Shown: positions 1 through 10,266, counted from the stretch's first letter. The stretch: 40,171 bases of DNA from Rubrivivax sp. (GCA_026785885.1 JAJAZC010000157.1:1-40171), one strand, 5' to 3'. The notes: a model not told the origin generated them from the sequence alone. Program-made: numbers and translations.

Positions 1-124
<124 letters not shown>

Positions 125-615
125 GAACATCCTCCAGCGGCAGCGGGCAAGCGCCGCCGGCACGTGTAATTGCGTTGTCAGGCCGATGCGTGCGCGAGCA
201 AAAGAACAGCCGCTGCGGCCTTCGGGAAGGGCAAGCGCAATGCCACACTGAACCCGCGACAGCCCCGTGAATCAGGGGCCCGCCACCGTAGGCTGATGGC
301 ACGCACGGGGATCTGTGAAGCAAGCAGTGTGCCCATTACCGGCCACCTTGCTGTTGCTAACGCCTGCTCACCAATCAATGCTGTCGGCGAGGAGCTGTTT
401 CGATTGCTCGGCGCTCGGCGCAAACGGCACCGAAGCCTGGGTCAACACCGCCGACCGACACCGTAATCCACACCGGCTGCAGCCGCACAAGAACGGGCCT
501 TAGCGACGCGGCTCACCACCGATTTCAAAGCGCCAGGACCGGCCGATTGATCAGAATCGCCAACTCGCCATCGGCAGGGTTTGTACCGTGGCAAGCTTTG
601 CGGCAAACGCTGCCA
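125..615. other. Intergenic region between epsD and the edge gene
   Basis: This 491-bp stretch separates epsD from the next minus-strand gene. Short open frames on both strands show no recognisable protein, ribosome site or family signature, and I read them as chance frames in GC-rich DNA. The region holds the ribosome site of the edge gene (131-135) and a sigma-54-like element (231-245). No hairpin followed by a T tract was found after epsD. Confidence 0.6.
231..245 (-). promoter_or_regulatory. Sigma-54 (RpoN) -24/-12 promoter candidate for the edge gene
   Basis: On the minus strand the sequence is TGGCATTGCGCTTGC. It keeps TGGCA at -24 and TTGC at -12, with exactly ten bases between the invariant GG and GC. 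It differs from the consensus TGGCACG-N4-TTGC only at the C and G after TGGCA. Transcription would start near 219, giving a leader of about 95 nt to ATG 124. No activator site was identified. Confidence 0.5.
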
Positions 616-1647
616 TCACTTGATGCCCAAACCCTTGTTGATGTCGCTGCTGCTCAAGCCGCTGGCAGCCGGCAATGGCGCGGCTGCCGGCTCTGTCACA
701 ACGGCCGGTGCGGCTGTCGTCGTCGCCGTCGTTGCACCTGCCGCTGCCGAAGCGCCACCAGCGGCCGCCGATGCAGCGCTCTGGACAAAGCTGCCGACGT
801 ATTCGACCTTGGCACCGGCGCGCAGAGTCTTGACTTCGTCTTCCATCAACTTGCGCCGCCGCTCGTTGAGCAGAAACTGCTCGATCGCCGGGCGGGCCTG
901 TTCTTCGGTCACCGGCTGCAGCCGCGAGCCGGCCACCACCAGCACCTGCGCGCCGGTCGGCGAAGGCATCACCATGGCTTGGCCGTCCTGCAATTTGGCC
1001 AGTGCATCCAGCGTCGGTATCGGCAGCTGTTCGGCAGCGCGCAGCGCCTGCCCGGCCTGGAAGCGCAGGCCGGCATTCTTGAGGTACTCGGTGAACTCGT
1101 TGATGTTCTTGGCCGCGTTGAGCTTGTCGCGCAACTCGGGCAACTGGTTGGGCTGCGCTTCGATCGACAGCTCCTGCAGGTTGTAGATGCGCCGCTCGCG
1201 GAACAGTGCGGGCTTGTCGGCGTAGTACTTGGCAATTTCCTCGGGCGTCGGCTTGGCGGCGGCGTCGGCGATCTTTTCGAGATAGGCGCGCGCCAAAACC
1301 TCGCGGCGTGCCGCATCGAGCTGCTGCATCACGCGTGGGTCGCGGTCCACTTTCAGCTCTTCGGCTTTCTCCAGCGTCAGTTGCTGCTCGATCAGCCGCT
1401 CGAGGATCTGCTTGCTGGCTGCATCCGCCTGCTCGGGCCGCAGGTTGCGCTGCTGCTGCAGCACGAAGTTGATCTGGTGCACGGTGATCTCGGCCTTGCC
1501 GACCCGGGCCGCAGTTTGGCTGGGGCTGCTGTCCTTCTTGTCGCCGCAGCCGGCCAGCACAGCCGTGGTGGCAATCAGCAACAGCGGCAACCAGCGTGGC
1601 TGGCCCAGGGCGCCGCTGCGGGCACGATGACGGAGGGTGATGTTCAT
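616..1647 (-). CDS. epsD: EpsD-family peptidyl-prolyl cis-trans isomerase lipoprotein
   Basis: This 343-residue protein is a periplasmic lipoprotein. Its signal peptide ends in a lipobox, LAGC, with the lipidated cysteine at residue 34. A SurA/parvulin-like body follows (VGKAEITVHQINFVL, then RLIEQQLTLEKAEELKVDRDP). An Ala/Thr-rich tail ends in the short DINKGLGIK motif I associate with the EpsD family. EpsD proteins occur in exosortase/PEP-CTERM exopolysaccharide operons and are thought to help fold secreted or outer-membrane components; isomerase activity is assigned by homology. I chose ATG 1647 because it places the lipobox normally and has AGGA upstream; longer frames add about 34 residues that look non-coding. 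A strong sigma-54-like element lies 150 bp upstream, and the edge gene on the same strand is probably the next gene of the locus. Confidence 0.88.
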   Translation of the reverse strand: MNITLRHRARSGALGQPRWLPLLLIATTAVLAGCGDKKDSSPSQTAARVGKAEITVHQINFVLQQQRNLRPEQADAASKQILERLIEQQLTLEKAEELKVDRDPRVMQQLDAARREVLARAYLEKIADAAAKPTPEEIAKYYADKPALFRERRIYNLQELSIEAQPNQLPELRDKLNAAKNINEFTEYLKNAGLRFQAGQALRAAEQLPIPTLDALAKLQDGQAMVMPSPTGAQVLVVAGSRLQPVTEEQARPAIEQFLLNERRRKLMEDEVKTLRAGAKVEYVGSFVQSAASAAAGGASAAAGATTATTTAAPAVVTEPAAAPLPAASGLSSSDINKGLGIK

Positions 1648-1796
1648 GAACAGGTCCTGTGATTTCAGCGGTTGCCGGCTTGTGCCCGCGCTGGGAAGGC
1701 AGGCGTATCCGGTTGCGCGAAGGCTTGACGGAGGGCGCCAGGGCGGCACGAAAATGCCAAATGAGTGTAACGGTCGGACTGCGCGGCATGCCTACG

Positions 1797-1812
1797 GGCA
1801 AAGGCCGTGCCG
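1797..1812 (-). promoter_or_regulatory. Sigma-54 (RpoN) -24/-12 promoter candidate for epsD
   Basis: The minus strand reads CGGCACGGCCTTTGCC. The ten core positions GGCACG-N4-TTGC all match the consensus, and ten bases separate the GG (1811-1810) from the GC (1799-1798). Only the outermost T and W positions differ. Transcription from about 1786 would leave a leader near 140 nt before ATG 1647. A match this good is unlikely by chance in 300 bp of intergenic DNA. No other gene lies between this site and epsD. Confidence 0.65.
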
Positions 1813-1945
1813 CTGGTCTTCCATGGCCTCGCTGCGTGGGCCTTGCGTGCGCCGGTAACACCGCGGCGGCACCGCGGCAACATGCCGGCCCTACGCCCGC
1901 ATCAGTGCAGTGCGATAAAGCCCAATCCTGCCCGGCTCGGCCGGT

Positions 1946-2398
1946 TCAACTCAGCGACTGCACCCGCGCCAGTTGCCAGCCGCGCCCGCTGTTGACGGCT
2001 GCGCTGCCGGAAACCACGGGCTTGATCTTGGCCAGCATCCACAACTCGCGGAATGGCGCCGCGGTGGTGTCGATCTCTTCGCGGATCAGACCGCTGAATT
2101 CGATGCTGGCAATGTAGGCCTCGTGCAGCTCTTCCAGCGCCAGCAACCGGGCATGCAGCTCCAGCACCTCGGTGCGGTTGCGGGCCGGGCCACGCTGCGC
2201 CAGTTGCTCGCGCAACTCCTGCAACAGCGGCTCGCTGGCCAACTGGCCGATGGCGGGCAGATCGGCGCGGTCCCAGGCCGCCTGCATCTGCAGAAAGCTT
2301 TGTCGCGCGACCTGCAAAAAAGCCTGCGTGTCCAGCGCTTGTGCGGCAGCGCGCCGGCTCAGCACGCGGCCGAAGCGGGCTGCCAGGCGCTTCAGCAC
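1946..2398 (-). CDS. Tim44-like domain protein, short form
   Basis: This 150-residue protein is almost entirely a Tim44-like domain: [20 protein letters not shown] near residue 28, then [17 protein letters not shown] and a closing RELWMLAKI. Bacterial Tim44-like proteins are of unknown function; in Burkholderiales they are usually about 300 residues, with an N-terminal membrane or signal segment and a Gly/Ala-rich linker. Both are absent here, so the product should be cytosolic unless targeted in another way. Translation starts at GTG 2398, inside the ubiE stop region (GTGCTGA), which implies translational coupling to ubiE. Position after ubiE is usual for the family. The truncated architecture is seen directly; whether it works is unknown. 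Confidence 0.75.
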   Translation of the reverse strand: MLKRLAARFGRVLSRRAAAQALDTQAFLQVARQSFLQMQAAWDRADLPAIGQLASEPLLQELREQLAQRGPARNRTEVLELHARLLALEELHEAYIASIEFSGLIREEIDTTAAPFRELWMLAKIKPVVSGSAAVNSGRGWQLARVQSLS

Positions 2399-3189
2399 TT
2401 GACGCCCACGTGCAACGCGACGATGCCGCCAGCGAGGTTGTGCACATCGACATGTGCGAACCCGCAGTTCTGCATCATGGCTTTGAGCGCCGCCTGGTCG
2501 GGGTGCATGCGGATGCTTTCGGCAAGGTAGCGGTAGCTGTCGCCATCGCCTGCCACAAGCCGGCCCATCAACGGCATGAAGCTGAACGAGTACCAGTCGT
2601 AGGGCTTTTGCAGCACGGCAGCAGGCCGGCTGAACTCCAGAACCAGCAGCCGGCCGCCGGGCTTGAGCACGCGCGCCATCTCGCGCAGTGCGCTCTCTTT
2701 ATGCGTCATGTTGCGCAGGCCGAAGGCGACGCTGACCAGATCGAACCCGCTGGCTCGGCTGCCGCTGGAGGCGATGGCGCCGGTGTTTCCAGTGGCGCCG
2801 GTATCGCCAGCGGATCCTGTTGAAAAAGGCAGCCGCTCTGCATCGCAAGCTGCAATAGGCAGCGCCAGGCCTTCGTCGAGCAAGCGGTCACGCCCGGTGC
2901 GCAGCATGGCTTCGTTGATGTCGCTGAGCACGACGCGGCCGCTGCTGCCTGCGCGGCGCGCAAAAGCGCGTGCCAGATCGCCAGTGCCACCGGCGATGTC
3001 CAGCACTTGATCGCCCGGCTGCACATTGGCCACCGTCACCGTGTAGGCTTTCCACACACGGTGCAGGCCCAGCGACAAGACATCGTTCATCAGGTCGTAG
3101 CGCGTCGCCACCGAGTCGAAGACACCGCGCACGCGGCCCGCTTTGTCGGCTGCGTCGACGGTCTGGTAGCCGAAGTGGGTTTGCGACAT
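2392..3189 (-). CDS. ubiE: Ubiquinone/menaquinone biosynthesis C-methyltransferase UbiE
   Basis: UbiE is the SAM-dependent C-methyltransferase of ubiquinone (and menaquinone) synthesis. The 265-residue product starts with the family signature [20 protein letters not shown], has the SAM motif [11 protein letters not shown] at residues 63-73, the second family signature [15 protein letters not shown] near 149-163, and the EFSRP / YDWYSF motifs. An unusual insertion of about 25 Gly/Ser/Thr/Ala-rich residues (123-147) sits between AERLPF and FDLVSV, where relatives have only a few residues. The gene lies between the DUF971 gene and a Tim44-domain gene, a common Burkholderiales arrangement, and overlaps the latter by 7 bp. 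Confidence 0.95.
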   Translation of the reverse strand: MSQTHFGYQTVDAADKAGRVRGVFDSVATRYDLMNDVLSLGLHRVWKAYTVTVANVQPGDQVLDIAGGTGDLARAFARRAGSSGRVVLSDINEAMLRTGRDRLLDEGLALPIAACDAERLPFSTGSAGDTGATGNTGAIASSGSRASGFDLVSVAFGLRNMTHKESALREMARVLKPGGRLLVLEFSRPAAVLQKPYDWYSFSFMPLMGRLVAGDGDSYRYLAESIRMHPDQAALKAMMQNCGFAHVDVHNLAGGIVALHVGVKC

Positions 3190-3231
3190 GGCCTTGACGT
3201 TCAGTGACTCAGTAACTCGAGGCCAGGCGAG

Positions 3232-3648
3232 TCAGTGACTCTTGCACGCGCCGCCGGCCGGGCTGGCGCCCATCGGTACGTCGCGGTCAGCGCCGGCATC
3301 GGCCAGGCGCTTTTCGTACTGTGCCCACAACTCGGCCTGATCGAGCCCCAGGTGGTGCAGGTAAGCCCACGAAAAAATGCCGGTGTCGTGGCCGTCGGAG
3401 AAACGCGGCTGCACTGCGTAGTGGCCGACGGGTTTGAGCTCGACGATGCCGACGGCGCGCTTGCCGGTCTGCAGCACCTCCTGCCCGGGGCCGTGACCCT
3501 GCACTTCGGCCGAAGGCGAATACACCCGCATCAGCTCAAAAGGGATGCGGAATTCACTGCCGTCGTCGAAGGCCACTTCCAGCACGCGAGAGGTCTCATG
3601 GACGGTCAGCGCCGTGGGCTGCGGTGTGTTGCGATCGAGGCCGGCCAT
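3232..3648 (-). CDS. DUF971 family protein
   Basis: This 138-residue protein matches the DUF971 family (gamma-butyrobetaine hydroxylase-like N-terminal domain). It shows the typical core: FDDGSEFRIPFELMRVYSPSAEVQGHG, then RAVGIVELKPVGHYAVQPRFSDGHDTGIFSWAYLHHLG. The family is small, cytosolic and of uncertain role; some members are linked to iron-sulfur or quinone-related functions. It lies 42 bp upstream of ubiE on the same strand and is probably co-transcribed with it. A purine-rich GAAGAG precedes ATG 3648. The C-terminal tail, which ends in GGACKSH, is not part of the domain. Confidence 0.88.
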   Translation of the reverse strand: MAGLDRNTPQPTALTVHETSRVLEVAFDDGSEFRIPFELMRVYSPSAEVQGHGPGQEVLQTGKRAVGIVELKPVGHYAVQPRFSDGHDTGIFSWAYLHHLGLDQAELWAQYEKRLADAGADRDVPMGASPAGGACKSH

Positions 3649-3820
3649 GGGCTCTTCTCTGCTGCGCGGCGGCGCCGGATGGAAGCTGCGAAGTTTACGG
3701 GGCGGCCTGCCAGATCACCGTGTCGATAAAGCCGCGCCCTTGTTAACTACGGGGCCGAAGCGCCCGCCTGATGCAAGGCTGTTGCAGGGCTGCTGCAAAA
3801 GCTTTTGAAAGGGCGGCATT

Positions 3821-6800
3821 TCAGACCAGCACGCGCTCGATGCCGCCGCGGTTGGCGCGCGCCACGTAGTCGGGCAACCAGTTCTCGCCCAGCATTACGC
3901 GCGCCATCTCGACCACGATGTAGTCGGCCTCCAGCAGGCCACTGGTCAGGTCGTCCTCGAAGCGTTTCAGGCCCTGCAGGCAGCTCGGGCAGCTGGTAAG
4001 GATCTTCACGTTGGCCTGGGCAGCCGGGCTCAACGCGGGCGTATCGGCCAGCAACTGGCGCAGCGCGGCCTCACCCTTCTTCAGCTCTTCTTCCTTGCGA
4101 AAACGCACCTGCGTGCTGATGTCGGGCCGCGTCACGCCCAGCGTGCCGCTTTCGCCGCAGCAGCGTTCATTTTTGATGACGTTGGGGCCCAGCAGCGCCT
4201 TGACCGTCTTCATCGGCTCCTGCTGTTTCATCGGGCTGTGGCAGGGGTCGTGGTACAGGTAGCCGCCCTGTTGTGCTGCACTCAGCGTGATGCCTTTCTC
4301 GAGCAAAAACTCGTGGATGTCGACGATGCGACACCCCGGGAAGATGCTGTCGAACTGGTAGCCCTGCAGCTGGTCGAAGCACGTGCCGCAGCTGACGACC
4401 ACCGTCTTGATGTCCAGATAGTTCAACGTGTTGGCCACGCGGTGGAACAACACACGGTTGTCGGTGATGATCTTGTCGGCCTTGTCGAACTGACCGCTGC
4501 CGCGTTGCGGGTAGCCGCAGCACAGGTAACCCGGTGGCAACACGGTCTGCACACCGGCATGCCACAGCATGGCCTGGGTGGCTAGGCCGACCTGGCTGAA
4601 CAAACGTTCGCTGCCGCAACCCGGAAAATAGAAGACGGCCTCGGTCTCGGCGGTGGTGGTGGCCGGGTCGCGAATGATCGGGACGTAGTCCTTGTCCTCG
4701 ATGTCCAGCAGTGCACGCGCGGTCTTCTTCGGCAAGCCACCGGGCATCTTCTTGTTGATGAAGTGGATGACCTGCTCTTTGATCGGTGCCGTGCCCAATG
4801 TGGCCGGCGGCGCCGCGGTCTGCTTGCGCGCTGCCGGCTTCAACAGCTGGTGCACGAAGCGTTGGGCCTTGAAGCCGACACCGACCATCGCGCCACGCAT
4901 GGCCTTGATCGCCTGCGGATGGGTCGTGTTGAGAAAAGCCATCGCCACGGCGTTGCCGGGCCGGAAGCTCTTCTTGCCCATTTTGCGCAGCAGGTTGCGC
5001 ATGTTCATCGTGACGTCGCCGAAGTCGATGTCCACCGGGCATGGGGCCTCGCACTTGTGGCACACGGTGCAGTGGTCGGCTACATCCTCGAAGTCTTCCC
5101 AGTGCTTGACGCTGATGCCGCGGCGCGTTTGCTCTTCATAGAGAAAAGCCTCGATCAACAGCGACGTGGCCAGGATCTTGTTGCGCGGGCTGTACAGCAA
5201 ATTGGCGCGCGGAACGTGCGTGGCACACACCGGCTTGCACTTGCCGCAGCGCAGGCAGTCCTTGATGCTGTCGCTGATGGCACCGATGTCGCTCTGCTGC
5301 ATGATGAGCGACTCGTGCCCCATCAAGCCGAAACTGGGTGTGTAGGCGGCGCGCAAGTCGGCGCGGCGCGGCTGATCGGCCATGGCGCCCCAGGCGTTCG
5401 GTGCAGCGGCCACAGCGCCCCGCAACAGCTTGCCTTTGTTGAAGCGGCCTTCGGGGTCGACGCGTTGTTTGTAGCTGGCAAACGACGCCAGCTCTGCGTC
5501 GCTCAGGTACTCGAGCTTGGTGATGCCGATGCCGTGCTCACCGCTGATCACGCCGTCCAGCCGCCGAGCCAGCGCCATGATGCGGCCGACCGCTTCGTGC
5601 GCGGTCTGCAGCATCTCGTAGTTGTCGCTGTTGACGGGGATGTTGGTGTGCACATTGCCGTCACCGGCATGCATGTGCAGCGCAGCCCACACTCGGCCGC
5701 GCAGCACCTCCTGGTGGATGCGGCGGCATTCGTCCAGCAGCGGCAAGAAAGCGCTACCAGAGAACAGCTGCTGCAGCGGCTTAAGGATTTGCGTCTTCCA
5801 GCTGGCGCGGCGCCGGCCGTCCTGCAGCAGCGCAAAGCCGATTTCGTGCGCGCCCGACGCCACAACATCGAGCGTGTCCAGCCAGTGCTGCCACAGCGCA
5901 CGCACTTCGGCCAGCAGCAACAGCGCCTGCTGCACACGGTCTTCGAACAGCTCGGCGCTGGGGATCTCACAGGCGTCGTCGCCCTTGCCCAGCGGCAGGT
6001 TGCCGCGGCGGAACAGCGCCAGCAGCGCGTCAGCCAGCGCCAGCTTGTTGCGCAGGCTCAGCTCGACGTTGATGCGCTCGATGCCTTCGGTGTACTCGCC
6101 CATGCGCGGCAGTGGGATCACCACGTCTTCGTTGATCTTGAAGGCGTTGGTGTGCTTGGCAATCGCCGCCGTGCGCTTGCGGTCGAGCCAGAACTTCTTG
6201 CGTGCGTCCGCGCTGACGGCAACAAAGCCCTCGCCGCCGCGGCTGTTGGCAATGCGCACGACCTCGCTCGTGGCGCGCGCGACCGCGTCCTCGTCATCAC
6301 CGACGATGTCGCCCACCAGCACCATCTTCGGCAGGCCCGATGCAGACAGGCCGGCCAGCGCACGTTTGCTCTTGGTGGCGTAGCCGACGGCCTTGAGGTA
6401 GCGGTCGTCCAGATGCTCCAGCCCGGCCAGCAGCACGGGTGAGAGCGCCCGGCCATCGGGGCCCGTGCCGCGGTCCTTCAGGCTGAACAGGTAGTCCTTG
6501 ATCTCGACGATGCTGGGCACCGCGTCCTTGGCGTTGCCGAAGAACTCCAGGCACACCGTGCGCACGGCGCGCGGCAGTTTGTGCACGATCCAGCGTGCGC
6601 TGGTGATGAGGCCGTCACAGCCTTCCTTCTGAATGCCGGGCAGGCCGGCTAGAAACTTGTCGGTGACGTCCTTGCCCAAGCCGGCCTTGCGGAAAGCACC
6701 GCCCGGGATGTGCAGCTGCTCGGTGCGCTCCAGCGTCTTGCCGCTGGCGTCGAAGTACTTCAACTCGAAGCTGGCCATCGCAACGTCGTGAATCTTGCCG

Positions 6801-7837
6801 AGGTTGTGGTTCAGCCGCGTGACCTCCAGCCACTTGGCCTGCGGCGTGACCATGCGCCACGACACCAGATTGTCTAGCGCCGTGCCCCACAGCACGGCCT
6901 TTTTGCCACCGGCGTTCATCGCGATGTTGCCGCCGATGCACGAGGCCTCGGCACTGGTCGGGTCGACCGCGAAGACGTAGCCGGCGCGCTCTGCCGCATC
7001 GGCCACGCGCTGCGTCACCACGCCGGCCTCGCTGTGCACCGTGGCCACCGGCTGCGCCACGCCGGGCAGCGTGCGCAACTCGACCTCGCTCATCGCTTCG
7101 AGCTTCTCAGTATTGATGACCGCGCTCTTCCAGGTCAATGGAATGGCGCCGCCGGTGTAGCCGGTGCCGCCGCCGCGCGGAATGATGGTCAGGCCGAGTT
7201 CGATGCAACCGGCAACCAGCGCAGCCATCTCGGCTTCGCTGTCAGGCGTCAGCACGATGAAGGGGTACTCGACACGCCAGTCGGTGGCGTCGGTGACGTG
7301 GCTGACGCGGCTCAGGCCGTCGAACTTGAGGTTGTCCTTGGCGGTGGTGCGGCCCAGCACGCGGCGCGTAGCCTTGCGCAGGTCGTAGACGGCGCGGAAG
7401 TGGGCCGCAAAATCTTCGACAGCAGAGCGCGCCGCATCTAGCAACTCGGCCACCAGTGCGTCGCGCACAGCGTCGGCTTGACCGTCCTGCGTGCGGCGCT
7501 TGCCGACCTCCGACAGGCGGTGGTGCAAGGCGTCGATCAGCAGCTGCCGCCGGCGTGGGTTGTCCAGCAGATCGTCTTCGAGGTACGGGTTGCGCTGCAC
7601 GACCCAGATATCGCCCAGCACCTCGTACAACATGCGCGCGCTGCGGCCGGTGCGGCGCTCCTGGCGCAGCCGATTCAGGATCTCCCAAGCCCGCACGCCG
7701 AGCAGCCGCAGCACGATTTCGCGGTCACTGAACGAGGTGTAGTTGTAGGGAATCTCACGCAGCCGCGGCGCTTGGCTGGTGGCTTCTTCTAGCAGCGTGC
7801 TGACGCTGCCCAACATGATTGGCAAGGGGGCGTTCAT
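3821..7837 (-). CDS. DUF3683 / FAD-linked oxidase / Fe-S / CCG-domain fusion oxidoreductase
   Basis: This 1338-residue flavo-iron-sulfur enzyme is built in order from an N-terminal DUF3683-type region (starting [16 protein letters not shown]), an FAD-binding PCMH domain ([17 protein letters not shown] near residue 220), and an FAD-oxidase C-terminal domain ending in [14 protein letters not shown]. Two 4Fe-4S clusters follow ([11 protein letters not shown] near 860; [14 protein letters not shown] near 925), then two cysteine-rich CCG domains (PGCGSERLF...CCGYPQ near 1080-1115; CCGESGTLG near 1225). It resembles a D-lactate or 2-hydroxyacid dehydrogenase fused to a GlpC/LldE-type subunit, so it probably oxidises a 2-hydroxyacid and passes electrons to the quinone pool. 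The substrate is not determinable from sequence. It is divergent from the ugp operon. ATG 7837 has only a weak ribosome site. Confidence 0.9.
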   Translation of the reverse strand: MNAPLPIMLGSVSTLLEEATSQAPRLREIPYNYTSFSDREIVLRLLGVRAWEILNRLRQERRTGRSARMLYEVLGDIWVVQRNPYLEDDLLDNPRRRQLLIDALHHRLSEVGKRRTQDGQADAVRDALVAELLDAARSAVEDFAAHFRAVYDLRKATRRVLGRTTAKDNLKFDGLSRVSHVTDATDWRVEYPFIVLTPDSEAEMAALVAGCIELGLTIIPRGGGTGYTGGAIPLTWKSAVINTEKLEAMSEVELRTLPGVAQPVATVHSEAGVVTQRVADAAERAGYVFAVDPTSAEASCIGGNIAMNAGGKKAVLWGTALDNLVSWRMVTPQAKWLEVTRLNHNLGKIHDVAMASFELKYFDASGKTLERTEQLHIPGGAFRKAGLGKDVTDKFLAGLPGIQKEGCDGLITSARWIVHKLPRAVRTVCLEFFGNAKDAVPSIVEIKDYLFSLKDRGTGPDGRALSPVLLAGLEHLDDRYLKAVGYATKSKRALAGLSASGLPKMVLVGDIVGDDEDAVARATSEVVRIANSRGGEGFVAVSADARKKFWLDRKRTAAIAKHTNAFKINEDVVIPLPRMGEYTEGIERINVELSLRNKLALADALLALFRRGNLPLGKGDDACEIPSAELFEDRVQQALLLLAEVRALWQHWLDTLDVVASGAHEIGFALLQDGRRRASWKTQILKPLQQLFSGSAFLPLLDECRRIHQEVLRGRVWAALHMHAGDGNVHTNIPVNSDNYEMLQTAHEAVGRIMALARRLDGVISGEHGIGITKLEYLSDAELASFASYKQRVDPEGRFNKGKLLRGAVAAAPNAWGAMADQPRRADLRAAYTPSFGLMGHESLIMQQSDIGAISDSIKDCLRCGKCKPVCATHVPRANLLYSPRNKILATSLLIEAFLYEEQTRRGISVKHWEDFEDVADHCTVCHKCEAPCPVDIDFGDVTMNMRNLLRKMGKKSFRPGNAVAMAFLNTTHPQAIKAMRGAMVGVGFKAQRFVHQLLKPAARKQTAAPPATLGTAPIKEQVIHFINKKMPGGLPKKTARALLDIEDKDYVPIIRDPATTTAETEAVFYFPGCGSERLFSQVGLATQAMLWHAGVQTVLPPGYLCCGYPQRGSGQFDKADKIITDNRVLFHRVANTLNYLDIKTVVVSCGTCFDQLQGYQFDSIFPGCRIVDIHEFLLEKGITLSAAQQGGYLYHDPCHSPMKQQEPMKTVKALLGPNVIKNERCCGESGTLGVTRPDISTQVRFRKEEELKKGEAALRQLLADTPALSPAAQANVKILTSCPSCLQGLKRFEDDLTSGLLEADYIVVEMARVMLGENWLPDYVARANRGGIERVLV

Positions 7838-8022
7838 AGGGTTAGTTCTATGCTACCGCAGGGGTCGGCCGGGCCAGGGCGCAAGGACAACCCGATGCGG
7901 CGGGAAACCCCCGGGGCCTGCCCCCGCCCACCATGACCGAAACTTGGGCGTCACAAACCGTGGACAAACTCTTGGGCTTTTGGCCAAGTAGCCATGCTTG
8001 CTTTTGCTTCTTCGGAGATTGC

Positions 8023-9342
8023 ATGAACCGACGTTTCTTCGCCCCAGCCCTTCTTGCCGTTGCCGCAGCCACCGCGCTGCCCGCGCAGGCCCAGACCGAA
8101 ATCCAGTGGTGGCATGCCATGAGCGGCCAGCTCGGTGAATGGGTCAATGGCCTGGCTGCCGGCTTCAACGCGAGCCAGAAGGACTACAAAGTCACGGCTG
8201 TTTTCAAAGGCACCTACCCCGAGACGCTGACCGCTGGCATCGCCGCCTTCCGTGCTGGCAACGCGCCGCACGTGCTGCAGGTCTTCGAGGTGGGCACCGC
8301 CAACATGATGGCCAGCAAGGGCGCCATCGTGCCGGTCACCGAGGTCATGCGACAAGCCGGCGTCAAGTTCGACCTGAACGCTTACGTGCCCGCCGTGGCC
8401 GGCTACTACACGGCCAGCAACGGCCAGATGCTGAGTCTGCCGTTCAACAGCAGCACAACGGTGTTCCATTTCAACAAGGACGCCTTCAAGGCCGCCGGCC
8501 TGAGCGTCGATCAGCCGCCCAAGACCTGGCCCGAAGTGGCGCTGGCTGCCGCCAAGCTCAAGGCCAGCGGCCACAAGTGCCCGTTCACGACCAGCTGGCA
8601 GAGCTGGACGCAGCTGGAAAGCTTCAGCGCCTGGCACAACGTGGAGTACGCCACCAAGCGCAACGGCTTCAACGGCCTGGACACGCGCATGGCCATCACC
8701 ACGCCGCTGCATGTGCGCCACATCGAAAACCTGGCCAACATGGCGCAGCAAGGCCTGTTTGTCTACAAGGGCCGCAACAACAGCGCCGACGCCACCTTCG
8801 TCAGCGGCGAATGTGCGATGACCACCGGCAGCTCTGCGTTGTACGGCGCCGTCAAGCGCAACGCCAAGTTCGCCGGCGGCATCAGCACCCTGCCCTTCTA
8901 CCCCGACGTGCAGGGCGCGCCGCAGAACACGGTGATCGGTGGCGCCAGCCTGTGGGCGATGGCGGGCAAGAAGCCGGAGGAGATCAAGGCCGTGGCTGCC
9001 TTCTTCAAGTACTTGAGCGACCCGCAAGTGCAGGCCAAGAGCCACCAGGAAACCGGCTATCTGCCGATCACGGCAGAGGCCTTCACCATCACCGAGAAAA
9101 GCGGCTTCTACAAAAACAACCCGGGCACCGACGTCAGCGTGACACAGATGATCCGCAAGACAACCGACAAGTCGCGTGGCGTGCGGCTCGGAAACTTCCT
9201 GCAGATTCGCACCATCATCGACGAAGAACTCGAGCAGGTCTGGGCCGGTAAGAAGCCCGCTAGGCAAGGCCTGGAAGACGCCAAGCGGCGCGCCGACGTG
9301 GAGCTGGAGAAGTTCGAGAAAGCCAACAAGACCAAGAGCTGA
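8023..9342 (+). CDS. ugpB: sn-Glycerol-3-phosphate ABC transporter, periplasmic binding protein
   Basis: This is the periplasmic solute-binding subunit of a type I ABC importer for sn-glycerol-3-phosphate and possibly glycerophosphodiesters. The 439-residue product begins with the signal peptide MNRRFFAPALLAVAAATALPAQA, then the mature start QTEIQWWHAMSG typical of UgpB. FNASQKDYKV, GTYPETLTAGIAAFRAGNAPH and LPFNSSTTVFHFNKDAF are further family segments. ATG 8023 is preceded by GGAG at 8014-8017, so the longer upstream frame is not used. It is the first gene of ugpBAECQ. I found no Pho-box-like repeat in the 185-bp divergent upstream region, so phosphate control is unproven. Confidence 0.95.
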   Translation: MNRRFFAPALLAVAAATALPAQAQTEIQWWHAMSGQLGEWVNGLAAGFNASQKDYKVTAVFKGTYPETLTAGIAAFRAGNAPHVLQVFEVGTANMMASKGAIVPVTEVMRQAGVKFDLNAYVPAVAGYYTASNGQMLSLPFNSSTTVFHFNKDAFKAAGLSVDQPPKTWPEVALAAAKLKASGHKCPFTTSWQSWTQLESFSAWHNVEYATKRNGFNGLDTRMAITTPLHVRHIENLANMAQQGLFVYKGRNNSADATFVSGECAMTTGSSALYGAVKRNAKFAGGISTLPFYPDVQGAPQNTVIGGASLWAMAGKKPEEIKAVAAFFKYLSDPQVQAKSHQETGYLPITAEAFTITEKSGFYKNNPGTDVSVTQMIRKTTDKSRGVRLGNFLQIRTIIDEELEQVWAGKKPARQGLEDAKRRADVELEKFEKANKTKS

Positions 9343-9378
9343 TCAGCGGCGAGAACTGCCCAGTACGGGGGAGCCGGT

Positions 9379-10266
9379 TTGGCCGTCGAAAAGCGCGTTC
9401 GCTTCAAGAACTGGTGGCTGCCCTGGGTGCTGATTGCGCCGCAGATGGTCATCATCCTGGTGTTCTTTTTCTGGCCGGCCGGCCAGGCGCTGTACTTCAG
9501 CTTGCAGCAGCAGGATGCCTTCGGCACCAGCACCGAGTTTGTCGGGCTGGACAACTTCCGCGCGCTGCTCGTTGACGACAGCTACCTCGCATCGTTCAGG
9601 ACCACAGCCGTCTTCTCGGTGCTGGTGGCGGTGATCGGCTTGTCGGCATCGATGCTGCTGGCGGTGATGGCCGATCGCGTGGTCAAGGCATCGGCGCTGT
9701 ACAAGACGCTGCTGGTCTGGCCTTATGCGGTGGCGCCTGCGGTGGCCGGTGTGTTGTGGCTGTTCATGTTTGCGCCGTCGATCGGCGTCGTCAGCTACGG
9801 GCTGCGCGCCCTGGGCCTGGACTGGAATCACCTGCTCAACGGCACGCATGCGATGACGCTGATCGTGCTGGCTTCGGTGTGGAAGCAGATCTCGTACAAC
9901 TTTCTGTTCTTTCTGGCCGGGCTGCAGAGCATTCCGAAAAGCCTGATCGAAGCCGCTGCCATCGACGGTGCCGGGCCCTGGCGGCGCTTCTGGACGGTGC
10001 AGTTTCCGCTGCTCACGCCGACGACCTTTTTCTTGCTAGTCATCAACATCATCTACGTCTTCATCGACACCTTTGCGATCATCGATGCAGCGACCTCCGG
10101 CGGCCCGGGCCAGGACACCACGATCCTCGTCTACAAGGTCTACTTCGACGGCTTCAAAGCGCTGGACCTGGGCGGCTCGGCCGCGCAGTCGGTGGTGCTG
10201 ATGGCGATCCTGGTGGGGCTGACGGTGATCCAGTTTCGGTATGTCGAAAAGCGCGTGCATTACTGA
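9379..10266 (+). CDS. ugpA: sn-Glycerol-3-phosphate ABC transporter, permease UgpA
   Basis: This inner-membrane permease subunit has 295 residues and six predicted membrane segments (first [20 protein letters not shown]). The cytoplasmic EAA loop, which contacts the ATPase, reads [20 protein letters not shown] near residue 192. Translation starts at TTG 9379, with a strong GGGGGAG ribosome site at 9367-9373; no ATG fits the family N-terminus. It pairs with UgpE and follows ugpB by 36 bp. Confidence 0.94.
   Translation: MAVEKRVRFKNWWLPWVLIAPQMVIILVFFFWPAGQALYFSLQQQDAFGTSTEFVGLDNFRALLVDDSYLASFRTTAVFSVLVAVIGLSASMLLAVMADRVVKASALYKTLLVWPYAVAPAVAGVLWLFMFAPSIGVVSYGLRALGLDWNHLLNGTHAMTLIVLASVWKQISYNFLFFLAGLQSIPKSLIEAAAIDGAGPWRRFWTVQFPLLTPTTFFLLVINIIYVFIDTFAIIDAATSGGPGQDTTILVYKVYFDGFKALDLGGSAAQSVVLMAILVGLTVIQFRYVEKRVHY

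Noticed and set aside
591-605. TGGCAAGCTTTGC on the plus strand as a sigma-54 site
   Set aside because: Only eight bases separate GG and GC instead of ten, and no plus-strand gene follows.
551-1861. Long open frames overlapping epsD on both strands (up to 436 codons)
   Set aside because: They are Arg/Ala-rich products of GC-rich third positions; only the 616-1647 frame has a lipobox, family motifs and a normal start.
4763-6442. 559-codon plus-strand frame opposite the FAD/Fe-S oxidoreductase
   Set aside because: It is antisense to a protein with full family conservation and has no domain signature; typical mirror frame.
7838-8022. Pho box upstream of ugpB
   Set aside because: No CTGTCAT-like direct repeat with the expected spacing was found in the divergent region.
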